Shown here piece after piece: positions 26,806 to 35,245 of a stretch of DNA of 64,000 bases; the stretch's first letter is position 1, and every line of letters starts with the position of its first letter. The stretch comes from Plantactinospora mayteni (GTDB lineage Bacteria > Actinomycetota > Actinomycetes > Mycobacteriales > Micromonosporaceae). Below the pieces are notes generated by a model. The model was not told the DNA's origin. It was given only the letters and a program-made list of their open reading frames with translations, and searched no databases. The position numbers and the translations under genes are program-made. The DNA is taken from the NCBI RefSeq assembly GCF_016862935.1, contig NZ_BONX01000045.1, positions 124,001 through 188,000 of the forward strand, in the 5' to 3' direction.

Positions 26806-28572
26806 TCAGGAGAGAATGTTGGTTTCTTCGGTGGCGACGCTGTCGGTGGCTCCGCCGTGGCGGCGCCGGTGTTCGTAGCCGGCGGCGAGGATGAGATAGC
26901 CGCTGGCCGTCCAGGTGTAGGCGCGGTCGCGCAGCCCGGCGCCGGTGAGGGCGTCGAAGTTCTCGGCGAACCCGGAGCGTTCGCACAGTGCCCGGAAACG
27001 GCTGCTGATCTCGTCGGCCAGTGCGGTGAAGCCGCCGCGGCGCAGCCCGTCCTCGACGAGCACCGTCGTCGGCGCCCAGATCGGTCCGCGCCAGTAGCCG
27101 TCGGCCCGGTAGTGCGGTGACGTGGTCAGCTCGGTGGCCAGGCCGTACGGCGTCAGGTGCCGCTGGATGCGCCGGGCCAGGACCTGCCGTATCGCGTCGG
27201 GCAGCTCGTCGGCGAGCAGGACCGGCATGAGGTCGATCAGGCTGGCGCTGGTCCAGGTCCGCTGGGTGAGTGCGGCTCGCGCCACGAAGCCCTCGGGTGT
27301 CCACAGCTCCAGCAGCGCCGCGCGCATCTGCTCCGTCGCGCGTCGCCACGACCTGGCTTCGCCGGCCAGGCCCAGCTCGCCGGCCAGGTCGGCAAGCTCG
27401 CGCAGTTGGAGTACGAGGAACGAGGCCAGGTCCGCGGACTCGACGACGCGTTCGGGGTCGAAGGTCGTGGCGTTGTCCCAGCCGCTGTCGTTGCCGTGCT
27501 GGTAGTGCGCCAACTCGTTCCCGGGCACCCGCCGGGCGGTGAGCCAGAAGCGGGTCCAACGCTCCAGCCCCTGGTACGCCTCCAGTAGCTGTTCCCGCCG
27601 GAGTCCGGGGATGCGCCGGCGGAGCTCGCGTAGGGCCCAGCCGTGGATGGGTGGTTTGACGAAGTTGTAGAGGACCTCCGAGTGGGTGACCGAGTCCGGC
27701 AGCGCGCCGGCGCTGTCCTGGTGCTCGAAGGGTAGCCGGAACTGGTCCCAGGCCAGCTCCGGCGCGCCCGTGGCGAGGGCGAGGGCGTTGAAGCAGTGGT
27801 CCCAGCTCCACACCTTGTCCATCCAGTGCTTGGACATCAGCACCGCGGGCCGGGTGACGAATCCGGCGGGGCGCACGGTGGCCGACCACACCACGTACGC
27901 GGCGAGCTCGGCGGCCGGCGTGTCGACGCTGCGCCACGGGGCGACCGCGTCGACGTACCGGCTGAACTCGGTGGCGGCGGACGCGGCGACCTGGTCGAAG
28001 GTCCGCACCGAGCGGTAGGGGGTGCGGGCGCTGTCGTACTCCTCGATCGCCAGCTCCCACGCCCGGTGGTCGCCGAGGGTGAGTCCCCGCTCGGCCGTGC
28101 CGAGTTGTTGGGATCCGGTGACGGTGGTGGGCCGTCCGGTGAGCACCGTGACGCGGTAGCGGCGGCCGGTCTCGTAGAGGGTGAACAGGTAGGAGCCGTC
28201 GACCGGGTCCTGCAGGAAGTACGGTCCGGTGAAGGGGGTCAGCGCGGCGTCGGCGGCGAGGATGCGCAGGCCGAGCCCGTCGCCCCGGACCCGCACGGTG
28301 TCGTCCGACTCGTAGGCCAGCTCGATCCGGCCCTTGCCGCGGGTCCACACCAGCCGGGACGGCACCGCGGTGACGGCGGTCTCCACCGAGGCCCCGCCGA
28401 CGTGCGGAACGAGTCGCAGCACCGGGTGCAGCCGGGTCTGGTGCGAGACCAGGTGGACGTCGTCCGCGTAGGTCCTCTCCGCGACCACCGGGGAGAAGTT
28501 GAACCAGGATCCGGAGTGGCTGAACGGGATCTCCCAGATCGAGAACTCCGGACCGGCTGGGGCGACGGGCAT
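26806..28572 (-). CDS. GH63/MGH1-like glycosidase
   Basis: A 588-residue enzyme without a signal peptide. The N-terminal 190 residues form a beta-sandwich. The rest is an (alpha/alpha)6 barrel of the MGH1/GH63 type, with conserved-looking WSWDHCFNALAL, GNDSGWDNATTF and YWRGPIWAPTT. Such enzymes trim glucose, mannose or rhamnose-containing oligosaccharides inside the cell. ATG 28572 has GGAAAGCGAG upstream and lies 31 bp after the fused transporter remnant, in what was a LacI-controlled sugar-uptake operon. The exact bond cleaved cannot be told. Confidence 0.85.
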   Translation of the reverse strand: MPVAPAGPEFSIWEIPFSHSGSWFNFSPVVAERTYADDVHLVSHQTRLHPVLRLVPHVGGASVETAVTAVPSRLVWTRGKGRIELAYESDDTVRVRGDGLGLRILAADAALTPFTGPYFLQDPVDGSYLFTLYETGRRYRVTVLTGRPTTVTGSQQLGTAERGLTLGDHRAWELAIEEYDSARTPYRSVRTFDQVAASAATEFSRYVDAVAPWRSVDTPAAELAAYVVWSATVRPAGFVTRPAVLMSKHWMDKVWSWDHCFNALALATGAPELAWDQFRLPFEHQDSAGALPDSVTHSEVLYNFVKPPIHGWALRELRRRIPGLRREQLLEAYQGLERWTRFWLTARRVPGNELAHYQHGNDSGWDNATTFDPERVVESADLASFLVLQLRELADLAGELGLAGEARSWRRATEQMRAALLELWTPEGFVARAALTQRTWTSASLIDLMPVLLADELPDAIRQVLARRIQRHLTPYGLATELTTSPHYRADGYWRGPIWAPTTVLVEDGLRRGGFTALADEISSRFRALCERSGFAENFDALTGAGLRDRAYTWTASGYLILAAGYEHRRRHGGATDSVATEETNILS

Positions 28573-28603
28573 GGTGATGCTCGCTTTCCGGGGGTTGCGG
28601 TTG

Positions 28604-29248
28604 TCAGTCCTTCACGGCGCCGGTGGTGACGCCGGTGGCGATGTAACGCTGGGCGACGACCAGCAGCGCGGCGGCCGGGATCGACGCCACGACGGCGGTC
28701 GCCATGATGGCGTTCCACTGCTGGTTGTTGTTGCCGATGTACTGGTAGATGCCGAGCGTGATCGGCCGCAGCCGACCCCCGCCGTCCAGAGCGGACGCGA
28801 AGACGAAGTCGGACCACGCCCACAGGAACGCGAAGAGGCCGACCGTGATTGTCGCGTTGCGGCTGATCGGCAGGACGACCGACCAGAACATCCGCAGCGG
28901 TCCGGCACCGTCCACTGTGGCGGCCTGGATGACCTCCTCCGGGATGCCTGACATGAACGCCTGGAAGACGATCACTCCGAACGGGATGGCGATTGTGTCG
29001 TCGGCGACGACGAGGCCCGGAAGCGTGTTGAGCAGACCGAGGCTGAGGTAGATGGCACCGCAGTCGGCGAGGAGTTCGCCCCGGTCCGAGCCGTTGTCGA
29101 ACTGCGGATACGGGTCCCAGATGGTGTAGGCGCCGCCGCTGTCACCGGAGCTGCCGTCCGATGACGAACACCCGACCGTCCCGCCGGCCACGGCCAGAGC
29201 CGCGAGCGCCACACCGATGGCGCGCCGGCTGTCTGCCAACGATCTCAC
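28604..29248 (-). pseudogene. In-frame fusion of a sugar-binding lipoprotein start to a MalG-like permease end
   Basis: A 214-codon frame made of two unrelated parts. Residues 1-64 are the start of an extracellular solute-binding lipoprotein: a signal, a lipobox-like GTVGCSSS, a Ser/Gly linker, and YTIWDPYPQFDNGSD. From about residue 66 it becomes the C-terminal half of a MalG-type permease: SLGLLNTLPGL, an EAA loop IQAATVDGAG, and the membrane helices to the end. The rest of the binding protein, the MalF partner and half of MalG are missing, so a deletion near 29050-29065 joined them. GTG 29248 has GAAGGG upstream. A working transporter is not possible from this gene alone. Confidence 0.8.
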
Positions 29249-29308
29249 GGTCTGTTCCCTTCAGGTCGATCGCTCAGGGTCCCTGCGCCCGCCAGGGCGA
29301 CGGGCTGT

Positions 29309-29333
29309 CGAACCGGTTCTCCGAATCGGTTCG
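29309..29333. promoter_or_regulatory. Double LacI operator on the transporter-side promoter
   Basis: CGAACCGGTTCT (29309-29320) and CGAATCGGTTCG (29322-29333) lie side by side and together form a larger palindrome TGTCGAACCG...CGGTTCGACA. They sit immediately downstream of the -10 box, where a bound LacI protein would block transcription. Confidence 0.8.
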
Positions 29334-29337
29334 ACAG

Positions 29338-29366
29338 AACATAGAACTGCGATACGAGACCGTCAA
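29338..29366 (-). promoter_or_regulatory. Promoter of the former sugar-uptake operon
   Basis: On the minus strand, TTGACG and TATGTT are spaced by 17 bp, and the double LacI operator follows within 5 bp. It would drive the fused transporter remnant and the GH63-like gene. Confidence 0.65.
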
Positions 29367-29432
29367 GAGTTCAAATGCCCCTGACGAGCGCGACCCCCCG
29401 AAGAACGTCGGCCAGGTCAGGGAGACCGGGCA

Positions 29433-29461
29433 TTGACATCTGTCGGGGTGATACCTACGCT
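29433..29461 (+). promoter_or_regulatory. Promoter of the LacI regulator gene
   Basis: TTGACA (29433-29438) and TACGCT (29456-29461) are spaced by 17 bp. An operator copy at 29467 follows directly, suggesting autorepression. Confidence 0.5.
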
Positions 29462-29466
29462 TCGGT

Positions 29467-29478
29467 CGAATCGGTTCG
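29467..29478. promoter_or_regulatory. Third LacI operator
   Basis: CGAATCGGTTCG, identical to the copy at 29322, lies just after the putative -10 box of the regulator promoter. Confidence 0.75.
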
Positions 29479-29549
29479 CCCAGCTCGGCGCCCCCATGCC
29501 CAGCCCCGTCGGCCGATGAGCAAGGCTGCTTCCATCTCCGGGTGTCAGC

Positions 29550-29561
29550 CGAACCGGTTCG
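29550..29561. promoter_or_regulatory. Fourth LacI operator
   Basis: The perfect palindrome CGAACCGGTTCG lies directly before the GAGGAG ribosome-binding site of the regulator gene, a position suited to autoregulation. Confidence 0.75.
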
Positions 29562-29574
29562 TGAGGAGTACCCG

Positions 29575-30585
29575 ATGAACATCGGTGAGATCGCCCGCCG
29601 GGCCGGGGTGTCCCGCAGCACCGTCTCGTACGCACTCAGCGGCAAGCGAACCGTCTCCGACGAAACTCGGCGCCGCATCCAGGCGATCATCGACGAGTTG
29701 GACTACCGGCCGAATGCCGCCGCCCGGGCGTTGAAGGAGGGTCGCACCCGCACCCTCGGGCTGGTGATCCCGCCAGCGAGCCTGCGGCTGACCGACATGC
29801 AGCTCGGCTTCGTCGCCAGCGTCGTCGAGGCCGCCGCCCGCGCCGACCTCGACGTACTCCTGTCTCCCTCCGGCGGGGACCACGACCGCTCCTTCGAACG
29901 GGTCGTCACCGGCCGGCGGGTCGACGGCGTCATCCTGATGGAGATCCGCCTGGAGGACACGCGTGTCACCCGGCTACAGCAGGCCGGCCTGCCATTCGTC
30001 ACGATCGGACACACCGCCCACCCGCACGGCACCTGCTGGGTCGACGTCGACTACGCGACCCTGATCGCCCGGTGCGTGCACCACCTCGCCGACCTCGGCC
30101 ACCGCCACATCGCCCTGATCAACCGCTCGCCCGAACTTGTCGCCGCGGGCTACGGACCCGCCCAACGCGCGCTGGCCGGGTTCACCGAGGCCGTCACCCA
30201 GCGCGGGCTGACCGGCGTCGACCTGTGCTGCGGCGACGACGCCGCCGCCGGGGAGTCCTGCCTCGAACAGTTGCTCGACGAGCGCCCCGAGATCACCGCC
30301 ATCGCCACCCTCAACGAGGCCGCCCTGCCGGGCATCGAACGCGCCCTCGAACGCGCGCGCATCTGCGTACCCCGCGATCTGTCCATCGCCGGCGTCGCCG
30401 CCCGGCACTGGGCCGAGGGCTTCCGGCCGGCGCTGACCGCCGCGGACGTGCCCACCGAGATGGGTACCCACGCCGTCGAACTGCTCCTCGAACGCATCGC
30501 CACTCCCGACGCCCCGCCCCGGCACCTGCTGCTCACCCCGCCGATCTCGCTGCGCGCCAGCACCGGCCCGGTACCCGCCCGGTAG
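29575..30585 (+). CDS. LacI family transcriptional regulator
   Basis: A 336-residue repressor. The N-terminal helix-turn-helix NIGEIARRAGVSRSTVSYAL is at residues 2-21, with the hinge helix near 50. The periplasmic-binding-protein-like sugar domain fills residues 60-330. I chose ATG 29575, which has GAGGAG seven bases upstream. Four near-identical CGAAYCGGTTCG sites in its upstream region are its likely operators. It controls a divergent operon whose sugar transporter has been lost by deletion, so the inducer may now have no dedicated uptake system. Confidence 0.93.
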   Translation: MNIGEIARRAGVSRSTVSYALSGKRTVSDETRRRIQAIIDELDYRPNAAARALKEGRTRTLGLVIPPASLRLTDMQLGFVASVVEAAARADLDVLLSPSGGDHDRSFERVVTGRRVDGVILMEIRLEDTRVTRLQQAGLPFVTIGHTAHPHGTCWVDVDYATLIARCVHHLADLGHRHIALINRSPELVAAGYGPAQRALAGFTEAVTQRGLTGVDLCCGDDAAAGESCLEQLLDERPEITAIATLNEAALPGIERALERARICVPRDLSIAGVAARHWAEGFRPALTAADVPTEMGTHAVELLLERIATPDAPPRHLLLTPPISLRASTGPVPAR

Positions 30586-30669
30586 CGCCTTCGTCACCAC
30601 GACCTCGCGGACGAGCCCACGGCTCGCCCGGCGATCCCCCACACCCCTTCCCTGCCCGAGGAGTCGCGA

Positions 30670-32496
30670 ATGGACACCACCACCAGGCACAGAGGTCGCC
30701 GTCTCGTCGCCCGGCTCGCGGTCGGCGCGCTCACCGCCGCCTGCCTCGTCACCGTCGGAGCGCCCGCCGAGGCCGCAGACGAATCCATCACCGTCAACTT
30801 CTCCGTAACCGGCGGCTCGCCCACCTACCGGGCATCCGGCTGGATCTACGGCATGACCGAGAACGCGTCCGGACCGGCCGACCACTTCTACCGCGACGTG
30901 CGGTTCCGCTACATGCGCGCCGGTGGGGCCCAGCTCGGCCAACCGGGCGGGTGGGTCGCCGGCAGGTACGAACGGCGGTGGAACTCGACCCTCGCACAGG
31001 CCCGCCGCACGATCGCGCTCGGTGGCCAGTTCATCCTGCTGCCCCACGACCTGTGGGGCGCCGACGGGTACCCGATCTCCCGCTTCCCCGGCGACAACAG
31101 CAACTGGACGGACTACGACGCCTTCCTCACCCGCCTCATCGGCGACGTCCGCGCGGCGGGGATCGCCGTGCAGTGGGACATCTGGAACGAGCCCAACCTG
31201 GGCCTGTTCTGGAACCGCCCGCAGGCGCAGTACTTCGAACTGTGGCGCCGCACCTACCAGCGCCTGCGGGCGGAGTTTCCGAGCCACCTGATCGTCGGCC
31301 CGAGCTGCGCCTGCGTGCCCTCGACCGGGGGCTGGTGGGTCCAGTACCTCGACTTCGTCCGCGCCAACAACCTCGTACCGGACATCGTCAGCTGGCACAG
31401 CCTGCCCGGCGACCCGGTCGCCAACGTCAACGTGGCCAACACCACCCTCAACGCGCGCGGAATCCCGCACCCGCGCCCGTACCAGATCAACGAGTACGGC
31501 TCACCCAGCGAACAGAACCCCGGCGACGGCTCCTGGTACATCGCCCGCCTCGAACGCGCCGGCGCCGACGGGCTACGCGCCAACTGGGCCAGTACCGCCA
31601 ACCTCCACAACGACCTCGCCAACCTGCTCGTACGCAACTCCGCCGGCCAGCACCAGCCCAGGGGCGAATGGTGGGTCTACCGCTTCTACGGGTCACAGAC
31701 CGGACTCATCTCCTCCGTCACGCCCAGCCCGGCCTACGACGCCTTCGCCACCAAGGCAAGCGGCGTCGCCAAGATCCTCGTCGGGGGCGGCGGCACCACC
31801 GGCAACATCGCCGTCAACCTACAGCGCCTCGACACCACCAACGGCATCGTGCAGAACAACCAGGTACGGGTGGTGGCTCAGCGCATCCCCTACAACGGCG
31901 GCGGCGCGGTCCAGGGCCCGATCACCATCGCCAACTCCGTCGTGACGCTGTCCGGCAACGGCACCACCGTCAACCTGCCGCACACCAACGCCGACGACAC
32001 CTTCACCATCACGCTCCTGCCGCCATCGGACGGCAGCTTCCAGACGGTGGCGGTCGCGCAGCACTCCCAACAGTGCCTGGACAACACCAACATGAGCACC
32101 GCCGACGGCAACCGGCAACAGCAGTTCTACTGCGAGGGCGGCGACCAACAGTTGTGGAACCTCCACCCGGTCAGCGGGGCCGCGAACACCTACACGGTCG
32201 TCAACCAGCAGTCCGGCAAGTGCCTGGACGTCAGCGGCTCCTCTGCCGCCGACGGCGCGGCGGTCGTACAGCAGCCGTGCACCAGCGGCGCACAGAACCA
32301 GCAGTTCACCTTGCGAAAGGTCACCTATTCGGGCAACGACGTCCACGACTACCAGCTCGTCGCGCGGCACAGCGGGAAGTGCGTCGACGTGAGCGGGATC
32401 TCCACGGCGGCACGCGCCCCCGTCCATCAGTGGACGTGCAACCCCGCCAGCCAGGGCAGCCCGCTCAACCAGACCTGGCGGCTCTGGGCCCGGTAG
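30670..32496 (+). CDS. Secreted clan GH-A glycosidase (GH39-like) with ricin-type lectin domain
   Basis: A 608-residue exported enzyme. A basic, hydrophobic signal ends near AEAADE (residue 37). The catalytic (beta/alpha)8 domain has acid/base Glu174 in WDIWNEPN and nucleophile Glu275 in QINEYG. A small beta domain follows, then a ricin-B type trefoil at about 465-608 with three QxW-like repeats (QQLWNL, QNQQFTL, NQTWRLW). ATG 30670 follows CGAGGAGTCGCGA, a good ribosome-binding site. It probably attacks xylan or a related hemicellulose and belongs functionally with the arabinofuranosidases. The exact GH family is uncertain. Confidence 0.85.
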   Translation: MDTTTRHRGRRLVARLAVGALTAACLVTVGAPAEAADESITVNFSVTGGSPTYRASGWIYGMTENASGPADHFYRDVRFRYMRAGGAQLGQPGGWVAGRYERRWNSTLAQARRTIALGGQFILLPHDLWGADGYPISRFPGDNSNWTDYDAFLTRLIGDVRAAGIAVQWDIWNEPNLGLFWNRPQAQYFELWRRTYQRLRAEFPSHLIVGPSCACVPSTGGWWVQYLDFVRANNLVPDIVSWHSLPGDPVANVNVANTTLNARGIPHPRPYQINEYGSPSEQNPGDGSWYIARLERAGADGLRANWASTANLHNDLANLLVRNSAGQHQPRGEWWVYRFYGSQTGLISSVTPSPAYDAFATKASGVAKILVGGGGTTGNIAVNLQRLDTTNGIVQNNQVRVVAQRIPYNGGGAVQGPITIANSVVTLSGNGTTVNLPHTNADDTFTITLLPPSDGSFQTVAVAQHSQQCLDNTNMSTADGNRQQQFYCEGGDQQLWNLHPVSGAANTYTVVNQQSGKCLDVSGSSAADGAAVVQQPCTSGAQNQQFTLRKVTYSGNDVHDYQLVARHSGKCVDVSGISTAARAPVHQWTCNPASQGSPLNQTWRLWAR

Positions 32497-32525
32497 CCGG
32501 CACCAGTTCCGCATTCCCACCCGGG

Positions 32526-32560
32526 GTTGTCCGCCGCGCTGCCGGGGCGCGGCGGACAAC
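32526..32560. terminator. Bidirectional terminator hairpin
   Basis: A perfect 14-bp stem GTTGTCCGCCGCGC with its complement and a 7-nt loop lies between the convergent glycosidase (ends 32496) and etfA (ends 32583) genes. It can serve both strands. Confidence 0.8.
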
Positions 32561-32582
32561 CGCCCGGACAACGCCACTGGCG

Positions 32583-33542
32583 TCACCTGCGTTTGCGGAT
32601 CTCCTCGGCGGCCTGTGGGACGACCTTGAACAGGTCGCCGATCACGCCGTAGTCGGCCAGTTCGAAGATCGGCGCTTCGGCGTCCTTGTTCACCGCGACG
32701 ATGGTCTTCGAGGTCTGCATGCCGGCCCGATGCTGGATCGCGCCGGAGATACCCAGCGCGACGTACAACTGCGGGGAGACGGTCTTGCCGGTCTGCCCGA
32801 CCTGGAACTGGTGCGGGTAGAAACCGGAGTCGACCGCGGCACGGGACGCGCCGACGGCGCCGCCGAGCAGGTCGGCCAGCTCCTCGACCAGCTTGAAGTT
32901 GTCCGCGTTGCCGACACCGCGTCCACCGGAGACGACGACCGATGCCTCGGTGAGCTCCGGGCGGGAGCCCTGCTGCTCGGCAACCCGCTGCACCACCCGG
33001 GCCAGCTTGTCCGCGTCGCCGACGGTCACGGCGAGCTGCTCCACCGTCGGGGTGGCCGCCGCCGGGGTGGGGGTGAGCGAGTTCGGCCGGACGGTGACCA
33101 ACGGCAGCCCCTTGCTGACCTTCGACTTCACGATGGTGGAGCCGGCGAACGCGACCTGGGTGGCGGTGCCGTCCGCGTCGAGAGCGACCACGTCGGTCAG
33201 GATGCCGTTGTCCAGCTTCACGGCCAGCCTGGCGGCGATCTCCTTGCCCTCCTGGGACGAGGCGAGCAGCACCGTGGCCGGCCGTACCCGAGCGATGAGG
33301 TCGGCCAGCACGGTGGCCTTCGGCGCCACCAGGTAGTCGTCGATCTCCGCACCCTCGGCGGCGTAGATCCTCACCGCCCCGTACTCGCCCAACTTCCCGG
33401 CCAACGCCTGCGCCACGCCGGTGCCACCGAGCACGACAGCGGCGGGGGTACCCAGCTCGCGGGCGAGGGTGAGCAGCTCCAGGCTGACCTTCTTGACGCC
33501 GAACTCCCGAGTGGCTTCGACGACGACGAGAACCTCGGACAT
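32583..33542 (-). CDS. etfA: Electron transfer flavoprotein alpha subunit
   Basis: A 319-residue FAD-binding subunit. The C-terminal FAD domain shows [29 protein letters not shown] and the final [10 protein letters not shown], all family hallmarks. With EtfB it accepts electrons from acyl-CoA dehydrogenases and passes them to the quinone pool. ATG 33542 is preceded by GAGGGGTGGGGAC; a GTG at 33557 is possible. It lies 11 bp after etfB, the usual order. In this window it probably serves the three acyl-CoA dehydrogenases of the catabolic island. Confidence 0.95.
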   Translation of the reverse strand: MSEVLVVVEATREFGVKKVSLELLTLARELGTPAAVVLGGTGVAQALAGKLGEYGAVRIYAAEGAEIDDYLVAPKATVLADLIARVRPATVLLASSQEGKEIAARLAVKLDNGILTDVVALDADGTATQVAFAGSTIVKSKVSKGLPLVTVRPNSLTPTPAAATPTVEQLAVTVGDADKLARVVQRVAEQQGSRPELTEASVVVSGGRGVGNADNFKLVEELADLLGGAVGASRAAVDSGFYPHQFQVGQTGKTVSPQLYVALGISGAIQHRAGMQTSKTIVAVNKDAEAPIFELADYGVIGDLFKVVPQAAEEIRKRR

Positions 33543-33553
33543 GTCCCCACCCC

Positions 33554-34333
33554 TCACACGAACTTCTCGGTGGCGAGGAACTCGACCAGCCGTACGCCGC
33601 CGGAGCCCTCATCCGTGACCTTGGTACCGCCCGACCGCGGCGGGCGCCTGGTGTGCTCCAGCACCGTACTGGTCGCGCCGTCGAAACCGACCTCCGAGCC
33701 GGCGATGCCCAGGTCGGCCAGGGAGAGCGTCTGCACCGGCTTCTTCTTCGCCGCCATGATCCCCTTGAACGACGGGTACCGCGGCTCGTTGATCGTGTCC
33801 CACACCGACACCACCGCCGGAGTCGAGGCGGTGACCACCTCGTAGCCCTCCTCCGTCTGCCGCTCCACCGTCAACGTCGCACCGTCCACGGCCAGCCTGC
33901 GCGCACCGGTCAGCGCGGCCACCCCCAGCCGCTCGGCGATCATGTGCGGCAGCACCTGCACCCGACCGTCGGTCGACTCGGCACCACAGATCACCAGATC
34001 CGCGCCCAGCCGGCCGAGAGCGGCGGCGAGGACCTTCGAGGTGGCCACCGCGCACGACCCGTGCAGCGCATCGTCCAGCACGTGCACGGCCCTGTCCGGC
34101 CCCATCGACAACGCCTTACGGATCGACTCGGACGCCCGATCCGGACCCATCGTCAGGACGGTCACCTCACCGCCGTGCGCCTCCCGGACCTTCAACGCCT
34201 CCTCGATGGCGTACTCGTCCATCTCGTTGATCACGTTGCCTGCCGAACCCCGGTCGACGGTGTTGTCGTCCGGACGCAGGCTGCGGTCCGCGCCCGAATC
34301 AGGCACCTGCTTGACGAGTACGACGATGTTCAT
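33554..34333 (-). CDS. etfB: Electron transfer flavoprotein beta subunit
   Basis: A 259-residue subunit with NIVVLVKQVPDS at the N-terminus, the AMP-binding region LVICGAESTDG at about 110-120, and the recognition-loop-type RLGVAALTGA. ATG 34333 has AGGAGGAGG upstream; the open frame extends 21 residues further without a good site. It pairs with etfA to form the soluble electron carrier for fatty-acyl and related dehydrogenases. The gene follows an SDR gene by about 90 bp and is probably in the same unit. Confidence 0.95.
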   Translation of the reverse strand: MNIVVLVKQVPDSGADRSLRPDDNTVDRGSAGNVINEMDEYAIEEALKVREAHGGEVTVLTMGPDRASESIRKALSMGPDRAVHVLDDALHGSCAVATSKVLAAALGRLGADLVICGAESTDGRVQVLPHMIAERLGVAALTGARRLAVDGATLTVERQTEEGYEVVTASTPAVVSVWDTINEPRYPSFKGIMAAKKKPVQTLSLADLGIAGSEVGFDGATSTVLEHTRRPPRSGGTKVTDEGSGGVRLVEFLATEKFV

Positions 34334-34421
34334 CGCGCCTCGACCTCCTCCTGGTTGACGATCGCTGCAAAGGTCCTCATAGCCGCCGGGCGCCAACCGG
34401 CACGACGCCGCCCAGGAGGTC

Positions 34422-35180
34422 TCAACGCGGGCTCATCCGCAGGGCGCCGTCCATCCGGATGGTTTCGCCGTTGAGGTAGTCGTGTTCGATGATCGACAGT
34501 GCGAGTTGGGCGTATTCGTCGGGCCGGGCCAGCCGCTTGGGAAACGGCACGCCGGCGGCGAGGCCCGCGCGGAACTCCTCGGAGACGGTGGCGAGCATCG
34601 GGGTGTCGACGATGCCGGGGGCGATGGTGCAGACCCGGATGCCGTACTGCGCCAGGTCCCGGGCCGCGGGAAGGGTCAGGCCGAGGATCCCGCCCTTGGA
34701 CGACGAGTAGGCGGCCTGGCCGACCTGGCCCTCGTAGCCGGCAACGGATGCGGTGTTGATGACGACGCCGCGCTGCCCGTGCTCGTCGGCTTCGGTTTCG
34801 GCGATGCGCTCGCTGGCCAGGGCGAGGACGTTGAAGGAGCCGACGAGGTTGACCTGGACGACCTTTGCGTAGAGGGCCAGGTCGTGGACGCCCTTCTTGC
34901 CGAGGATCCGCATCGACGGACCGATGCCGGCGCAGTTGACGACGGTACGCAGCGGCGGACCCGAGCCGGCCGCCTGGTTCACGGCGGACCTGACCTGCAC
35001 CGGATCGGTGACGTCGACGGCGACGTACTCGATCCCGTCGCCGCCCTGCGCCCCCTCGACGCTGGCGGGCAGGTCGAAGGCGAAGACCTTCGCGCCGCGC
35101 CTGGCGAGCGCCTCGCTGGTGGCCGCGCCCAGCCCGGAGGCGCCTCCGGTCACGATGGCGGCGGTGTTCTCGATAAGCAT
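34422..35180 (-). CDS. SDR oxidoreductase, 3-hydroxyacyl-CoA dehydrogenase type 2-like
   Basis: A 252-residue classical SDR: cofactor loop TGGASGLG (11-18), Asp after the second strand (favouring NAD), NCAG, Ser in NTASVAG, and active site YSSSK. The long loop GPSMRILGKKGVHDL between NCAG and the catalytic serine and the ending NGETIRMDGALRM are typical of the HSD10-like 3-hydroxyacyl-CoA dehydrogenases. It would supply the third step of beta-oxidation beside the thiolase upstream (66 bp away). It is part of the thiolase-SDR-etfBA unit. Confidence 0.88.
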   Translation of the reverse strand: MLIENTAAIVTGGASGLGAATSEALARRGAKVFAFDLPASVEGAQGGDGIEYVAVDVTDPVQVRSAVNQAAGSGPPLRTVVNCAGIGPSMRILGKKGVHDLALYAKVVQVNLVGSFNVLALASERIAETEADEHGQRGVVINTASVAGYEGQVGQAAYSSSKGGILGLTLPAARDLAQYGIRVCTIAPGIVDTPMLATVSEEFRAGLAAGVPFPKRLARPDEYAQLALSIIEHDYLNGETIRMDGALRMSPR

Positions 35181-35245
35181 GATGTCCCTTACCTGTTGTC
35201 GGTGTTCCCGGTCCAGCCTGTCGGCTCGCCCGCCAGCGTCTCAGC

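Noticed and set aside
30072-33845. 1257-residue plus-strand frame spanning LacI, the ricin-lectin glycosidase and etf genes
   Set aside because: It is a GC shadow overlapping several well-supported genes in other frames.
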